From UBA993 sp964436815 (GTDB lineage: Bacteria > Bacillota > Dethiobacteria > DTU022): 15,004 nt of DNA. A program made the position numbers and the translations under genes. This document shows positions 1-6,658 of this stretch, piece after piece (position 1 is the first letter of the stretch; every line of letters starts with the position of its first letter). The notes below the pieces were generated by a model. The model had not been told where the DNA came from and did not search any database. It saw nothing but the letters and a program-made list of their open reading frames with translations. The stretch is taken from the NCBI GenBank assembly GCA_964436815.1, contig CAYTER010000048.1, positions 1 through 15,004 of the forward strand. The letters are read 5' to 3'.

Positions 1-49
1 AAAGAAAAAATCGTCCGGGCCGGGAATGCTTGATATTATTTTCTTAGGT

Positions 50-529
50 TTATCTGATCTGCAACTTAGCTGTAATTTGGCCTAAAGTGGCATTTTGTGT
101 ATTTACTTCTAAGTAATAATCTGCTGTTTCCCCGGGAGCGATGGTAGAACTTCCGGTTGACTTTAATACAATGGTTCCTGGATTATCTAAACCCTCAACG
201 TTGATCACAATACTTTGATCTGAATTATTGGTAACGGTAAAAACAGGATTATCAATGCTACCGACTACAAAACGGGCATTTACATTAAATGCTTTTCCCT
301 CACTTCCACCCATGATGCGATCCAAATCGAAAATAACATTTCCCGATTCTTCTGTAATCATTGAGTGATAGTCCTTCGAAACGCGAACAATGATGTCATC
401 GCTTTCGATGACACTGCTGAGCAGAGTAATGTTATCCTGCAGAGGGGTACTGGCATGCAGTGGTTTAATTATCGGGTACATCAACAGCAGTACTACCGGT
501 AGCAGCACTATCAGTACGCGGCCTTTCAT
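50..529 (-). CDS. Small secreted beta-rich surface protein, c-di-GMP-riboswitch controlled
   Basis: The protein has 159 residues. It starts with a signal peptide: M-K-G-R, a hydrophobic stretch to about residue 20, and a likely cleavage after LHA near residue 26. The mature part of about 130 residues has alternating hydrophobic and polar positions, several N-N-S / N-Q-S turns, the phrase TVTNNSDQSI, and an A-P-G-E-T turn before the last strands. This is typical of an Ig-like or jelly-roll extracellular domain and resembles DUF1102- or camelysin-like small surface proteins, though I cannot confirm the family. The ATG at 529 was chosen because TAGGAGGG lies just upstream; the same frame stays open to 595, but that stretch is riboswitch leader. 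No catalytic motif or sortase signal is visible. Control by c-di-GMP suggests a role in adhesion or matrix (inference). The gene is last on its strand in this window. Confidence 0.8.
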   Translation of the reverse strand: MKGRVLIVLLPVVLLLMYPIIKPLHASTPLQDNITLLSSVIESDDIIVRVSKDYHSMITEESGNVIFDLDRIMGGSEGKAFNVNARFVVGSIDNPVFTVTNNSDQSIVINVEGLDNPGTIVLKSTGSSTIAPGETADYYLEVNTQNATLGQITAKLQIR

Positions 530-532
530 AGT

Positions 533-551
533 GGTCCCTCCTAGAGAGACC
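533..551 (-). promoter_or_regulatory. Shine-Dalgarno-sequestering hairpin
   Basis: In the minus-strand RNA, GGUCUCUC (551-544), loop UAG, and GAGGGACC (540-533) form an 8-bp stem with one G-U pair. The SD (UAGGAGGG, 543-536) sits in the loop and 3' arm, and the ATG at 529 follows 3 nt after the stem. When folded, the hairpin would block ribosome binding, so it is the likely expression platform of the riboswitch just upstream. The stem is read from sequence; the regulatory role is inferred. Confidence 0.65.
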
Positions 552-666
552 GACAAGCCGGGCAAAAAATAAAACCCGCTTCGGCAACCTGGCAATCATA
601 GTCATTTCTGACCTTAGACCCATGGCTTTGCGTCCCACCCTTTCGAGCGGTTTGCCCTTGTCGGTC
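548..666 (-). repeat. 10-bp inverted repeat flanking the riboswitch aptamer (switching helix)
   Basis: In the RNA, GACCGACAAG (666-657), just 5' of the aptamer core, is perfectly complementary to CUUGUCGGUC (557-548), just 3' of it. With a 2-nt bulge the pairing can extend through GGGC/GCCC. The last four bases of the 3' copy (GGUC) are also the outer half of the SD-sequestering stem, so the two helices exclude each other. Forming the closing helix should free the SD. Which state c-di-GMP favours cannot be read from sequence. Confidence 0.6.
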
Positions 667-668
667 GA
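572..668 (-). ncRNA. Cyclic-di-GMP-I riboswitch (GEMM-I aptamer)
   Basis: The minus-strand leader carries the class hallmarks in order. These are AGGGCAAACC; a P2 stem CCGCUC/GGGUGG closed by a GAAA tetraloop; the conserved block GGGACGCAAAGCC; a P3 stem with a second GAAA-capped tip (GUCA/UGAC); and the closing GGUUGCC. P3 holds CUAAG opposite UAUG, which matches an 11-nt receptor for the P2 GAAA tetraloop. This is the docking pair known for the class, for example in the Vibrio Vc2 aptamer. The AGGGC block keeps G where cGAMP-selective variants are reported to carry A, so c-di-GMP is the expected ligand. It lies between a good promoter (702-730) and the SD hairpin of the secreted protein gene. 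Confidence 0.93.
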
Positions 669-701
669 GCTACTATTTAATTATAGGCACTTTCTAACCT
701 T

Positions 702-730
702 TATATATCATTATCGTTGATCTAAGTCAA
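702..730 (-). promoter_or_regulatory. Sigma-A-type promoter of the riboswitch transcript
   Basis: On the minus strand, TTGACT (730-725) is followed after exactly 17 bp by TATATA (707-702), a near-consensus vegetative promoter. Transcription should begin near 695, about 30 nt before the aptamer. An alternative -10 (TATAAT, 685-680) lies closer to the aptamer but lacks a good -35. The promoter sits in the gap after the amidohydrolase stop, so the secreted protein gene is probably transcribed on its own. Confidence 0.7.
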
Positions 731-775
731 GAAGAATTTTTTATATAATTCTAACATTGTCAGACTTTATGTCGG

Positions 776-2434
776 TTACATAGCCCTTAAAGCCTGTCCG
801 GCTTTAACCCCTTCCACCAGTATGCCATTTCGAACAACTTCGGCCCCGTTGAGCAGCACATGTTTGATCCCCGAGGGGCGATTTTCAAGCTCGCGCAGGG
901 TGGTATTATCGGCTATTTCTTCGTAATCAAATATTGTTAGATCGGCCCAGTTGCCTTCAGCGATCAGCCCCCGATCGTTTAACCCGAAACGTCCGGCCGG
1001 TTTCGCGGTCATCTTGGCGATTGCCTCTTCTAAGCTTAAGCGGCTCATTTCTTTGCAGTATCGCTGGATCACCCGTGGGAAGGTGCCGAAAGAGGAAGGG
1101 TTCTGCAGCCCACGAGTGGTCAGAATTGTATCTGTTTCCACCATATTCAGGGGGTGGCAGACTACGCGGTCCAGGACTGACATGTTGCTTTCTTCACCGT
1201 TATACTTGTGCAACAGGCAGAGGGTTTTGCCCTTGCTTTTTTCACTGACCTGCAGATAAGCTTCAATTATTGAAGTTCCCATCTGCCTGGCAATTTCATC
1301 AAAGAAGAGGCCGTTATATTGATCGAGCTCCGGAGTGCCGCCCCACAGGATTTGGATATCCTCCAAACCGAAACCAAGTTGACTGGATATCAGGCCAATT
1401 TCAAATTTAACCCGCAGCCTGGCTGTTTTGCTTTGAAAATTTTTCTCAATGTTATCGCGGAACCAGGTCGGGTAGGCAATATAGATGGTAGTGTTACCAC
1501 AACTGTAGGGAAAGCTGTCAAAGGCCAAATCGACCCCTTCTGCGACAGCGTTTTCGATCAACTCCAGGCAGTGATCAGCAAGCGGCCAGGTGCTGCGGCC
1601 GACAAAGAGCAGATGAGAGATCTGCATTTTCACTCCGGTGCGGCGGGCCAAATCAATCATCTCTTCCAAAGCCCTGATGTTGTGCGGGCGGTTTCCCAGC
1701 AGTTTCAAGGGGAAAGCGCCGGAAAGTTTGGTGTAAGCTTTAAGGTGTACAGTGAGCAACCGATCATGTTCGCGGGCACAAACTGCAAATTTTTCCAGCT
1801 CGCTGATATCTGAAAAAATGCCCGGCGAATAACCGAGGCCGAGAGAAATCCCGCAAGCCCCTTCTTTTAAAGCTTCTCCAGCAGACCAGACCATTTCAGT
1901 AAAACCCTGCTCCCCGGGGCAGGCATCCGGCTGCCCAAACATGGATAGTCTTAAGTTGCCGTGTCCGGCCAGCATGGCCAGGTTGAGGGCTAAACCCTGT
2001 TGCTCCAGGTGCTCGAAAAAGGAAGCCATTGTTGACCACTCAAAATTAAGGGGTTTATCTGCCAGGAATTCTGATTCGGAGGCTACCAGGTCGAGATAGG
2101 GTGAGCGGGGCGCCAGGGGGGCTGTTGAGTACCCGCAGTTTCCGCCAACTACAGTCGTTATTCCCTGTTCGAGCAGGGGTGCCAGAGTTGAAGAGTGATC
2201 AGACAAGGGCAATACCCAGTCGGCGTGAGAGTGCATATCAATAAATCCCGGACTTACTACCAAACCCGCGGCATCAATCACCTTTATGCTGTTTTTTTCT
2301 AAAGCGGAGATGTCGTCCTGGTTGTGGAGAAGGGCAGTGATTCTTCCAGCGGTGATAGCCAGTGAGCCCTCAAAAGCCGGGCGGCCTGACCCGTCGACAA
2401 TTTTACCGTTCTTGATCAGGTAATCGCAATGCAT
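776..2434 (-). CDS. N-acyl-D-amino-acid deacylase (D-aminoacylase family amidohydrolase)
   Basis: The 552-residue protein is a metal-dependent amidohydrolase of the D-aminoacylase type, which releases D-amino acids from N-acyl-D-amino acids. The fold starts with a composite beta domain (DYLIKNGKIVDGSG), then the barrel with PGFIDMHSHAD (His68, His70), GGNCGYS (Cys100, the family's zinc-ligand cysteine), the GACGISLGLGYSPG loop (191-205), TVHLK (His230) and ISHLL (His274). Asp435 in VETDT stands where the family has its catalytic Asp, followed by FGTFPRV and the C-terminal AGRFGL..G.I..G..ADL block. All expected metal and catalytic residues are therefore present, although the context of Asp435 departs from the usual S-D-G. 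The ATG is supported by GAGGAG 8 nt upstream. No signal peptide is seen, so it is cytoplasmic. It could instead act on dihydropyrimidine-like or N-carbamoyl substrates, but the Cys ligand favours D-aminoacylase. Confidence 0.88.
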   Translation of the reverse strand: MHCDYLIKNGKIVDGSGRPAFEGSLAITAGRITALLHNQDDISALEKNSIKVIDAAGLVVSPGFIDMHSHADWVLPLSDHSSTLAPLLEQGITTVVGGNCGYSTAPLAPRSPYLDLVASESEFLADKPLNFEWSTMASFFEHLEQQGLALNLAMLAGHGNLRLSMFGQPDACPGEQGFTEMVWSAGEALKEGACGISLGLGYSPGIFSDISELEKFAVCAREHDRLLTVHLKAYTKLSGAFPLKLLGNRPHNIRALEEMIDLARRTGVKMQISHLLFVGRSTWPLADHCLELIENAVAEGVDLAFDSFPYSCGNTTIYIAYPTWFRDNIEKNFQSKTARLRVKFEIGLISSQLGFGLEDIQILWGGTPELDQYNGLFFDEIARQMGTSIIEAYLQVSEKSKGKTLCLLHKYNGEESNMSVLDRVVCHPLNMVETDTILTTRGLQNPSSFGTFPRVIQRYCKEMSRLSLEEAIAKMTAKPAGRFGLNDRGLIAEGNWADLTIFDYEEIADNTTLRELENRPSGIKHVLLNGAEVVRNGILVEGVKAGQALRAM

Positions 2435-2494
2435 CTCTTCACTCCTCGTTATTATTGCGGTTAGTGGTTTTTATAATATTGCCAGAATGGAAAT

Positions 2495-2523
2495 ATTATA
2501 TGTTTTTATCGCTACCGATACAA
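2495..2523 (-). promoter_or_regulatory. Sigma-A-type promoter of the D-aminoacylase-like gene
   Basis: On the minus strand, TTGTAT (2523-2518), a 17-bp spacer and a perfect TATAAT (2500-2495) lie about 60 nt upstream of the start codon at 2434. The spacer carries a small inverted repeat, TATCG-N4-CGATA, that could be an operator, but it is too short to rely on. No equally good plus-strand promoter is seen in this divergent intergenic region for the gene at 2612. Confidence 0.6.
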
Positions 2524-2611
2524 TGATATGTCATAATAAACTTAAATTTTGTTAACCGGCGATCACCGGATTGAATATCGGCAATAAATATTGATGAAAA
2601 GAGGTATGAAT

Positions 2612-3388
2612 ATGATCTTCTATTTTACGGGAACAGGCAATTCGCTTTATGCCGCCCAGCGGTTAAGTGATGCCCTTGACGAGCCACTGATTTCAATAGC
2701 AGCTGAATTGCACAGTGGGAGATCACTAAACTATAATCTTTCCGCGGATGAAAAAGTAGGTTTTGTCTATCCCGTTTATGCCTGGCAGCCGCCATACATG
2801 GTTCTGGACTTCATCAAAGCAATTAAGCTTAATAATTATCACCATAACTATATTTTTTCTGTAGCGACCTGTGGTGATGAGGAAGGCTTCACTACCCGAA
2901 TCCTTAAAAGAACTCTACGGCGTAAAGGTTTAAAGCTAAATAGTGGCTTTTCCCTGGTAATGCCGAATAATTACATGGTTAGCGGCTATAATCTTGATTC
3001 TGAGGAAAAAGTAGAAAAGAAGTTAAATGCCGCTGAAGACCGGCTGGCTGAAATAGGTTCAGCCATAAAGTTAAAAAAGGATAATCACTTTGAAACGATC
3101 ATTGGCAGCCAACCCTTTAAAAAATCCTATATTACCAACTACTTTTTCAAAAAATATGCCATGGATACAAAGAAATTCCACGCGACTGACGACTGCACCG
3201 CCTGTGGGCTGTGTGCGGAAGTTTGCAATACATGTAATATAACGGTGGATAGTAAACCGGTATGGGGCAATAATTGTGTCCAGTGTTTTGCCTGTATTAA
3301 CCGCTGCCCTGAAGAAGCGATTCAGTATGGCAAGCAGACGCAGACAAAGGGCCGCTATATTAACCCACGCTGCAAGTTTCCTCAATAA
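2612..3388 (+). CDS. EFR1-type flavodoxin/ferredoxin fusion protein
   Basis: The 258-residue protein fuses an N-terminal flavodoxin-like domain to a C-terminal bacterial-type 2[4Fe-4S] ferredoxin. It opens with MIFYFTGTGNSLYAA, the FMN phosphate-binding loop typical of EFR1-family proteins. Near the end are two cluster motifs, C195-x2-C198-x2-C201-x3-C205 and C222-x2-C225-x2-C228-x3-C232-P. An extra Cys208 lies beside the first motif. Such proteins are thought to shuttle electrons in anaerobes; the partner enzyme is unknown. The ATG at 2612 was chosen because GAGG precedes it by 7 nt; upstream in-frame TTG, ATG and ATG codons (2591, 2594, 2606) lack a placed SD. No adjacent gene is an obvious redox partner. 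Soluble cytoplasmic protein with no signal peptide. Confidence 0.88.
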   Translation: MIFYFTGTGNSLYAAQRLSDALDEPLISIAAELHSGRSLNYNLSADEKVGFVYPVYAWQPPYMVLDFIKAIKLNNYHHNYIFSVATCGDEEGFTTRILKRTLRRKGLKLNSGFSLVMPNNYMVSGYNLDSEEKVEKKLNAAEDRLAEIGSAIKLKKDNHFETIIGSQPFKKSYITNYFFKKYAMDTKKFHATDDCTACGLCAEVCNTCNITVDSKPVWGNNCVQCFACINRCPEEAIQYGKQTQTKGRYINPRCKFPQ

Positions 3389-3430
3389 ACTGAAAAACTG
3401 GCCATAGGCGATTCCGGAGGTGTGCTGCTA

Positions 3431-4042
3431 TTGCTGGTTAAAGGATTTCGTTTTGGGATGCTGCTGCAGCTTGCAGTTGGTCCGGTTGCTCTATTCATTT
3501 TCCAAACTGCCCTGATGAGCAGTTTTTTAAAGGCTTTAACCGGTGTGTTCGGTGCCGCACTGGTTGATTCTATTTTCATCGTTGCAGCGGTAATTGGCAT
3601 CGGTGCGATCATCCAAAGGAAAAAGGCCGCTCTTATTTTAAAAGTATTTGGGGCCTTCATCCTGATTGCTTTCGGAATCAGTACTTTTTTGGGTGTGTTT
3701 GGCTTGTCATTTATTCCTGGTCTTAACCTGGCCCAGGGGGTAGAAGCTGTTAGCGTGTTTCAGCGGGCGGTGCTGATCACTGCTTCAAACCCGTTGACCA
3801 TTATTTTTTGGGCTGGAATTTTTTCCGCTAAGTTAGCTGAAGGCAATATGGAAGGAAAAGAAGCCTACACTTTTGGTTTTGGCGCCGTTTTGGCTACACT
3901 CTTTTTCCTCACTCTAATTGCGCTGATCGGGACAACCTCGGGCAGATTTTTATCTGCTCCAGTGATTCAGGTTATGAACGCCGCCGTAGGTTTATTGTTG
4001 ATATATTTTGGGGTGAAGCTTTTTACCGGCGAGAGGAGTTGA
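3431..4042 (+). CDS. LysE/RhtB-family amino acid exporter
   Basis: The 203-residue membrane protein has about six hydrophobic segments, the usual size for LysE exporters. The N-terminus carries the family signature: GFRFGMLLQLAVGPVALF matches the G-x-x-x-G...GP(V/I) motif. A second conserved feature, ASNPLTIIFWAGIF (about residues 118-131), corresponds to the family's N-P-K/L block. Members export cationic or neutral amino acids or related compounds; the substrate is not predictable here. The start is probably TTG at 3431, 10 nt after GGAGG. The in-frame GTG at 3422 is only 1 nt from that SD and looks too close. The next gene follows within a few bases, so the two are very likely co-transcribed and coupled. 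Confidence 0.85.
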   Translation: MLVKGFRFGMLLQLAVGPVALFIFQTALMSSFLKALTGVFGAALVDSIFIVAAVIGIGAIIQRKKAALILKVFGAFILIAFGISTFLGVFGLSFIPGLNLAQGVEAVSVFQRAVLITASNPLTIIFWAGIFSAKLAEGNMEGKEAYTFGFGAVLATLFFLTLIALIGTTSGRFLSAPVIQVMNAAVGLLLIYFGVKLFTGERS

Positions 4043-4047
4043 TTGGG

Positions 4048-4560
4048 TTGAAAGAGATAGCGATCCGCGATGCTAATGAAGAGGATTACCAGTCAATAGT
4101 CAAGCTAAATGATATTGCAGCAGAGTTCACCAGCCCGATGGACTTAGAAAGGCTCAGCCTTATTGCTTCAATGGCTGCCTATTTTCGGGTTGCTGTATCT
4201 GACGGTCAGGTTGTTGGATTTCTGCTGGCGATGAAAAATGGGGTACCTTACCATAATGATAACTACGGATGGTTTGCCTCCCGCTATGAAAGCTTTTTGT
4301 ACATTGATCGTGTTGTCGTGGCAGGTGAATTCCAAGATTGCGGCATTGGCACTAAGTTATACAGGGATCTCTTCTTATATGCCGAACAGGAGGAAATTCC
4401 GTGCATTACCTGTGAAATAAACGCGGTCCCGCCTAATGAAATCTCAGCTGCTTTTCATGCCCGGCTCGGATTCAGCGAGGTCGGCAGCCAGTGGATTTGT
4501 AAGGGACAGAAAAAAGTTTCCATGCAGGCTCTTATTACCGGAAATGGTTCACCCGGGTAG
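4048..4560 (+). CDS. GNAT-family N-acetyltransferase
   Basis: The 170-residue protein fits a single GNAT domain. It begins IAIRDANEEDYQSIVKLN, the typical first strand and helix. The acetyl-CoA pyrophosphate loop is Q96-D-C-G-I-G101-T after the strand YIDRVVVAGEF, and the C-terminal motif B region reads AAFHARLGFSEVG. The acceptor substrate is unknown; the family spans small molecules, antibiotics and protein N-termini. The TTG at 4048 was chosen because AGGAG (4034-4038) precedes it by 9 nt, whereas the in-frame TTG at 4039 directly abuts the SD. The gene starts 5 nt after the LysE stop, so an exporter/acetyltransferase pair in one transcript is likely. This pairing might modify and expel the same amine-bearing compound (inference). 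Confidence 0.85.
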   Translation: MKEIAIRDANEEDYQSIVKLNDIAAEFTSPMDLERLSLIASMAAYFRVAVSDGQVVGFLLAMKNGVPYHNDNYGWFASRYESFLYIDRVVVAGEFQDCGIGTKLYRDLFLYAEQEEIPCITCEINAVPPNEISAAFHARLGFSEVGSQWICKGQKKVSMQALITGNGSPG

Positions 4561-4656
4561 ACAATCCAAAGACTGGTTCATGATTTGCAAATAAGGAATA
4601 AAAGGATCCGGCAAAACACTGTCAAATATATTAAGGCAGGAAAGGAGTGATCAGTT

Positions 4657-4794
4657 ATGCTGAATACTGGAGAAAAGCCAGGCAAAGGGGATTATAAATG
4701 CACCAACTGCGGTAATGTATTACACCTTGAAAATGATGACGATGCATTGCCGCCATGCCCACGATGTGGTAACAAGACATTTGAAAAAGTATAA
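4657..4794 (+). CDS. 45-residue zinc-ribbon protein
   Basis: This short gene was found by reading the gap between the acetyltransferase and the tautomerase. AAGGAG lies 9 nt before the ATG at 4657, and the frame runs to TAA at 4794. It encodes YKCTNCGNV (Cys15, Cys18), a short acidic stretch ENDDDA, then PPCPRCGN (Cys34, Cys37). This four-cysteine knuckle pair is the classic rubredoxin/zinc-ribbon layout, similar to the tail of rubrerythrins and to small zinc-ribbon proteins of Clostridia. It probably binds one Zn or Fe ion with four thiolates. The role is unknown; possibilities are protein-protein contact or minor redox function. The SD, codon phase and intact Cys pattern make it a real gene despite its length. 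Confidence 0.8.
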   Translation: MLNTGEKPGKGDYKCTNCGNVLHLENDDDALPPCPRCGNKTFEKV

Positions 4795-4916
4795 ACTGCT
4801 GAAGTGAATTTTAATGCTAAATGAGGGACCTTAGTAGCCACTGATGGGAATTGCATTTTTATGCGAAACCCTATTTTTTTGTTGCCCTATTATTATATAA
4901 AGTGAGGAAATTATTA

Positions 4917-5105
4917 ATGCCAACAATTTTCTTTTATGGACCGGAGTTAGCAGTGGAAAAGAAGAAAGAGTTAATCAAAGATTTTACAGAGGCAGCCGGC
5001 AAGGCTACCGGAATTGATCATTCAGCTTTTGTTGTCTATCTGTGCAGCACAAAACCTGATGAGGTGGGAGTAGGCGGAAAACTGTTAGCAGATCGAATGA
5101 AATAA
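4917..5105 (+). CDS. 4-oxalocrotonate tautomerase family protein
   Basis: The 62-residue protein has the exact usual length of a short-subunit tautomerase. The start is ATG 4917 followed by Pro, giving MPTIFFYGPELAVEKK, so Pro1 would be the catalytic base after Met removal. The frame stays open upstream to 4851, but an earlier start would bury Pro1, so it was rejected. GAGG lies about 9 nt before the ATG. The helix KKELIKDFTEAAGKATGI and the late GVGGKLLADR block match the family. The chain normally assembles as a hexamer. The Arg residues that bind substrate in classical 4-OT are not obvious here, so the substrate is open: an enol/keto tautomerase of unknown compound. It lacks catechol-pathway neighbours. 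Confidence 0.85.
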   Translation: MPTIFFYGPELAVEKKKELIKDFTEAAGKATGIDHSAFVVYLCSTKPDEVGVGGKLLADRMK

Positions 5106-5184
5106 AAATTAGTAAAAGGTGATCCTGCCGAACATCAAATTTAAGTTTTTCTTTGATCGCAACTGACCAAAAGGAGAGTGGCCT

Positions 5185-5904
5185 TTGATCAAAATACTTG
5201 TGAAAAGCCTTTGGGTCTTACTTCTGGCAATCATTCTGCTTGGCGTCCCCAGAATAGCAGGTGCATTTGCCGACCTGTTCAATTATAGTGTGATAGACCC
5301 CGATGGATCATATGCCTGGTTTTCTGTGCACCATATTGTTCAGGCTCTTATTTTTATTTTTTTGATTATTGTCATCAGTAGAATTAAAGCACTTGATTTT
5401 GGTTTTAGCTGGGGGAATAAAAAGGTTGGCAGAAAATATCTTTTAGTATTCTCAATCATTTTTTTAGCCGGTTCTCTGGTCAATCATCTCATTGCTGTTA
5501 TGGCCGGTTCATTTCAGCCATTTCAATATCCGTTAACGATGGTCAATATTATAGGGCAGATGGGGTTTCAGCTCTTTTTATCCGGTCCTTCGGAAGAGCT
5601 TATTTTTAGGGCTTTTGCCATTACGATGCTGGCAATTGTACTTAAGGGAAGATTTCTAAGAAAGAAGATCAGCTATGCTAACTTGATTGCTGCACTAATA
5701 TTTGGTTTAGCGCACGTCGGTTTTTCATTTACGCCATTGGTCTTAAGCTATAGTCTTTATCAGGTTATTCTGGCAACCGCCTTGGGGATCTTTTATGGCG
5801 ATTGCTATGAAAAAACCGGAAGTGTTTATTATCCAATGATGATGCACAGCATCAGTAATGTTATTATGGTTGGTTTGACAATCATTGCATCTTTGGCATT
5901 ATAA
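5185..5904 (+). CDS. CPBP-family intramembrane metalloprotease (first copy)
   Basis: The 239-residue membrane protein has about seven hydrophobic segments. It carries the CPBP (CAAX protease / bacteriocin-processing) motifs in order: E137-E138-L-I-F-R142, then F173-x3-H177 in LIFGLAHVGF, then H221-x3-N225 in MHSISNVI. These residues form the intramembrane metal site of the Rce1-like fold. Bacterial members process or confer immunity to peptides, or help surface-protein maturation. No peptide precursor is visible next to this copy. It starts with TTG, 8 nt after GGAG. Promoter evidence is weak. It is distinct in sequence from the CPBP protein at 13179-13850, so the two are not a recent duplication. 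Confidence 0.88.
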   Translation: MIKILVKSLWVLLLAIILLGVPRIAGAFADLFNYSVIDPDGSYAWFSVHHIVQALIFIFLIIVISRIKALDFGFSWGNKKVGRKYLLVFSIIFLAGSLVNHLIAVMAGSFQPFQYPLTMVNIIGQMGFQLFLSGPSEELIFRAFAITMLAIVLKGRFLRKKISYANLIAALIFGLAHVGFSFTPLVLSYSLYQVILATALGIFYGDCYEKTGSVYYPMMMHSISNVIMVGLTIIASLAL

Positions 5905-5991
5905 AACCGGATGATTAAATCAATCAACAACAGCCTCCCCGCAGGGTTGCTTGCAACAAATAATGAATTAATAAATTAGAGGTGCTTGGGT

Positions 5992-6615
5992 TTGGGTAAA
6001 AAGAGAGGTACTGCCTTATTTAATTCAATAGCACCGGTTTATGGCTTGTTTTATAAAATCCAGAAAAAACGGTTTGCTGAAGTAATTGATGGTATCTCTG
6101 GTGAGCTTGACTTAACAGCTTATGACTCCATTATTGATGTTGGCTGCGGAACAGGCGCTTTATGTTCAGTTCTTAGCGAGAAAGGGCTAGCTGTAACCGG
6201 TATTGATCCTGCCGGAAAGATGCTGGAGATAGCCAGAGGCAAACCGGAAAATAGTAAAATCAGTTTCATGCAGGCCAATGTTCTTGAAGGTCTGCCTTTT
6301 ACAGATAAAAATTTCGATGTAGCAATTGCTTCGTATGTAGCGCATGGTTTAAAGGTTGGGGAAAGAAGACTGATGTATGCTGAGATGAGCCGTGTTGCAA
6401 GGCATAATGTTGTAATTTATGATTACAACGAGAGGCGTTCGCCACTGACCTCTTTTATTGAATGGCTGGAAGGCGGCGACTACTTTCACTTTATCAGGAA
6501 TGCCGAACCGGAGATGAAGGATTGTGTTACCGAAATGAAAAGCTGCTTTTCCGATGTTAGGGTAGTCGATGTTGATAGAAGAGCAGCCTGGTATATCTGC
6601 ACACCTCAATCATAA
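5992..6615 (+). CDS. Class I SAM-dependent methyltransferase
   Basis: The 207-residue protein is a Rossmann-fold methyltransferase. Motif I is IIDVGCGTG (47-55), followed by the acidic ribose-binding Asp72 in VTGIDPAGKMLEIAR. The adenine-side block is FMQANVLEGLPF, and FDVAIASYVAHGL is motif IV. The N-terminus FNSIAPVYGLFYKIQKKRF resembles UbiE/MenG- or BioC-like enzymes, but the chain is shorter and lacks their C-terminal signatures, so the substrate is not assigned. The TTG at 5992 sits 9 nt after GAGG and is preferred over the in-frame TTG at 5986, which is only 3 nt away. It is followed by the transporter gene after 43 nt. Confidence 0.85.
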   Translation: MGKKRGTALFNSIAPVYGLFYKIQKKRFAEVIDGISGELDLTAYDSIIDVGCGTGALCSVLSEKGLAVTGIDPAGKMLEIARGKPENSKISFMQANVLEGLPFTDKNFDVAIASYVAHGLKVGERRLMYAEMSRVARHNVVIYDYNERRSPLTSFIEWLEGGDYFHFIRNAEPEMKDCVTEMKSCFSDVRVVDVDRRAAWYICTPQS

Positions 6616-6658
6616 ACTTAACCGTCATTATAACAGCTAATATCGAAAGGACCAGGCA

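Noticed and set aside
1..49. Terminator of the secreted protein gene (C/G-rich block then T-run on the minus strand)
   Set aside because: CCCGGCCCGG followed by TTTTTT looks suggestive, but I could not form a stem with a loop of workable size.
560..600. Possible intrinsic terminator at the U-rich tract after the riboswitch
   Set aside because: AAGCGGG and CCCGGCUU can pair, but the U-run lies in the loop, not after the stem. The other possible arm, in P2, is about 60 nt away, too far for a canonical terminator.
934..1813. Several plus-strand open frames of 100-164 codons opposite the D-aminoacylase gene
   Set aside because: Shadow frames of a gene with all catalytic motifs; no recognisable domain and no good ribosome binding site.
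3071..3385. 104-residue open frame on the minus strand within the EFR1 gene
   Set aside because: It lies wholly opposite a strongly supported gene, has no SD, and its cysteine and arginine pattern follows from the reverse of the ferredoxin codons.
4795..4916. Possible structured leader before the tautomerase gene
   Set aside because: Only a 4-bp GCAT/ATGC hairpin and a poly-T run are seen; no known riboswitch motif and no convincing promoter pair.
5947..5975. Promoter for the methyltransferase gene (TTGCTT, 17 bp, AATAAA)
   Set aside because: The -10 matches only 4 of 6, and the predicted start of transcription would fall on the SD, leaving almost no leader.
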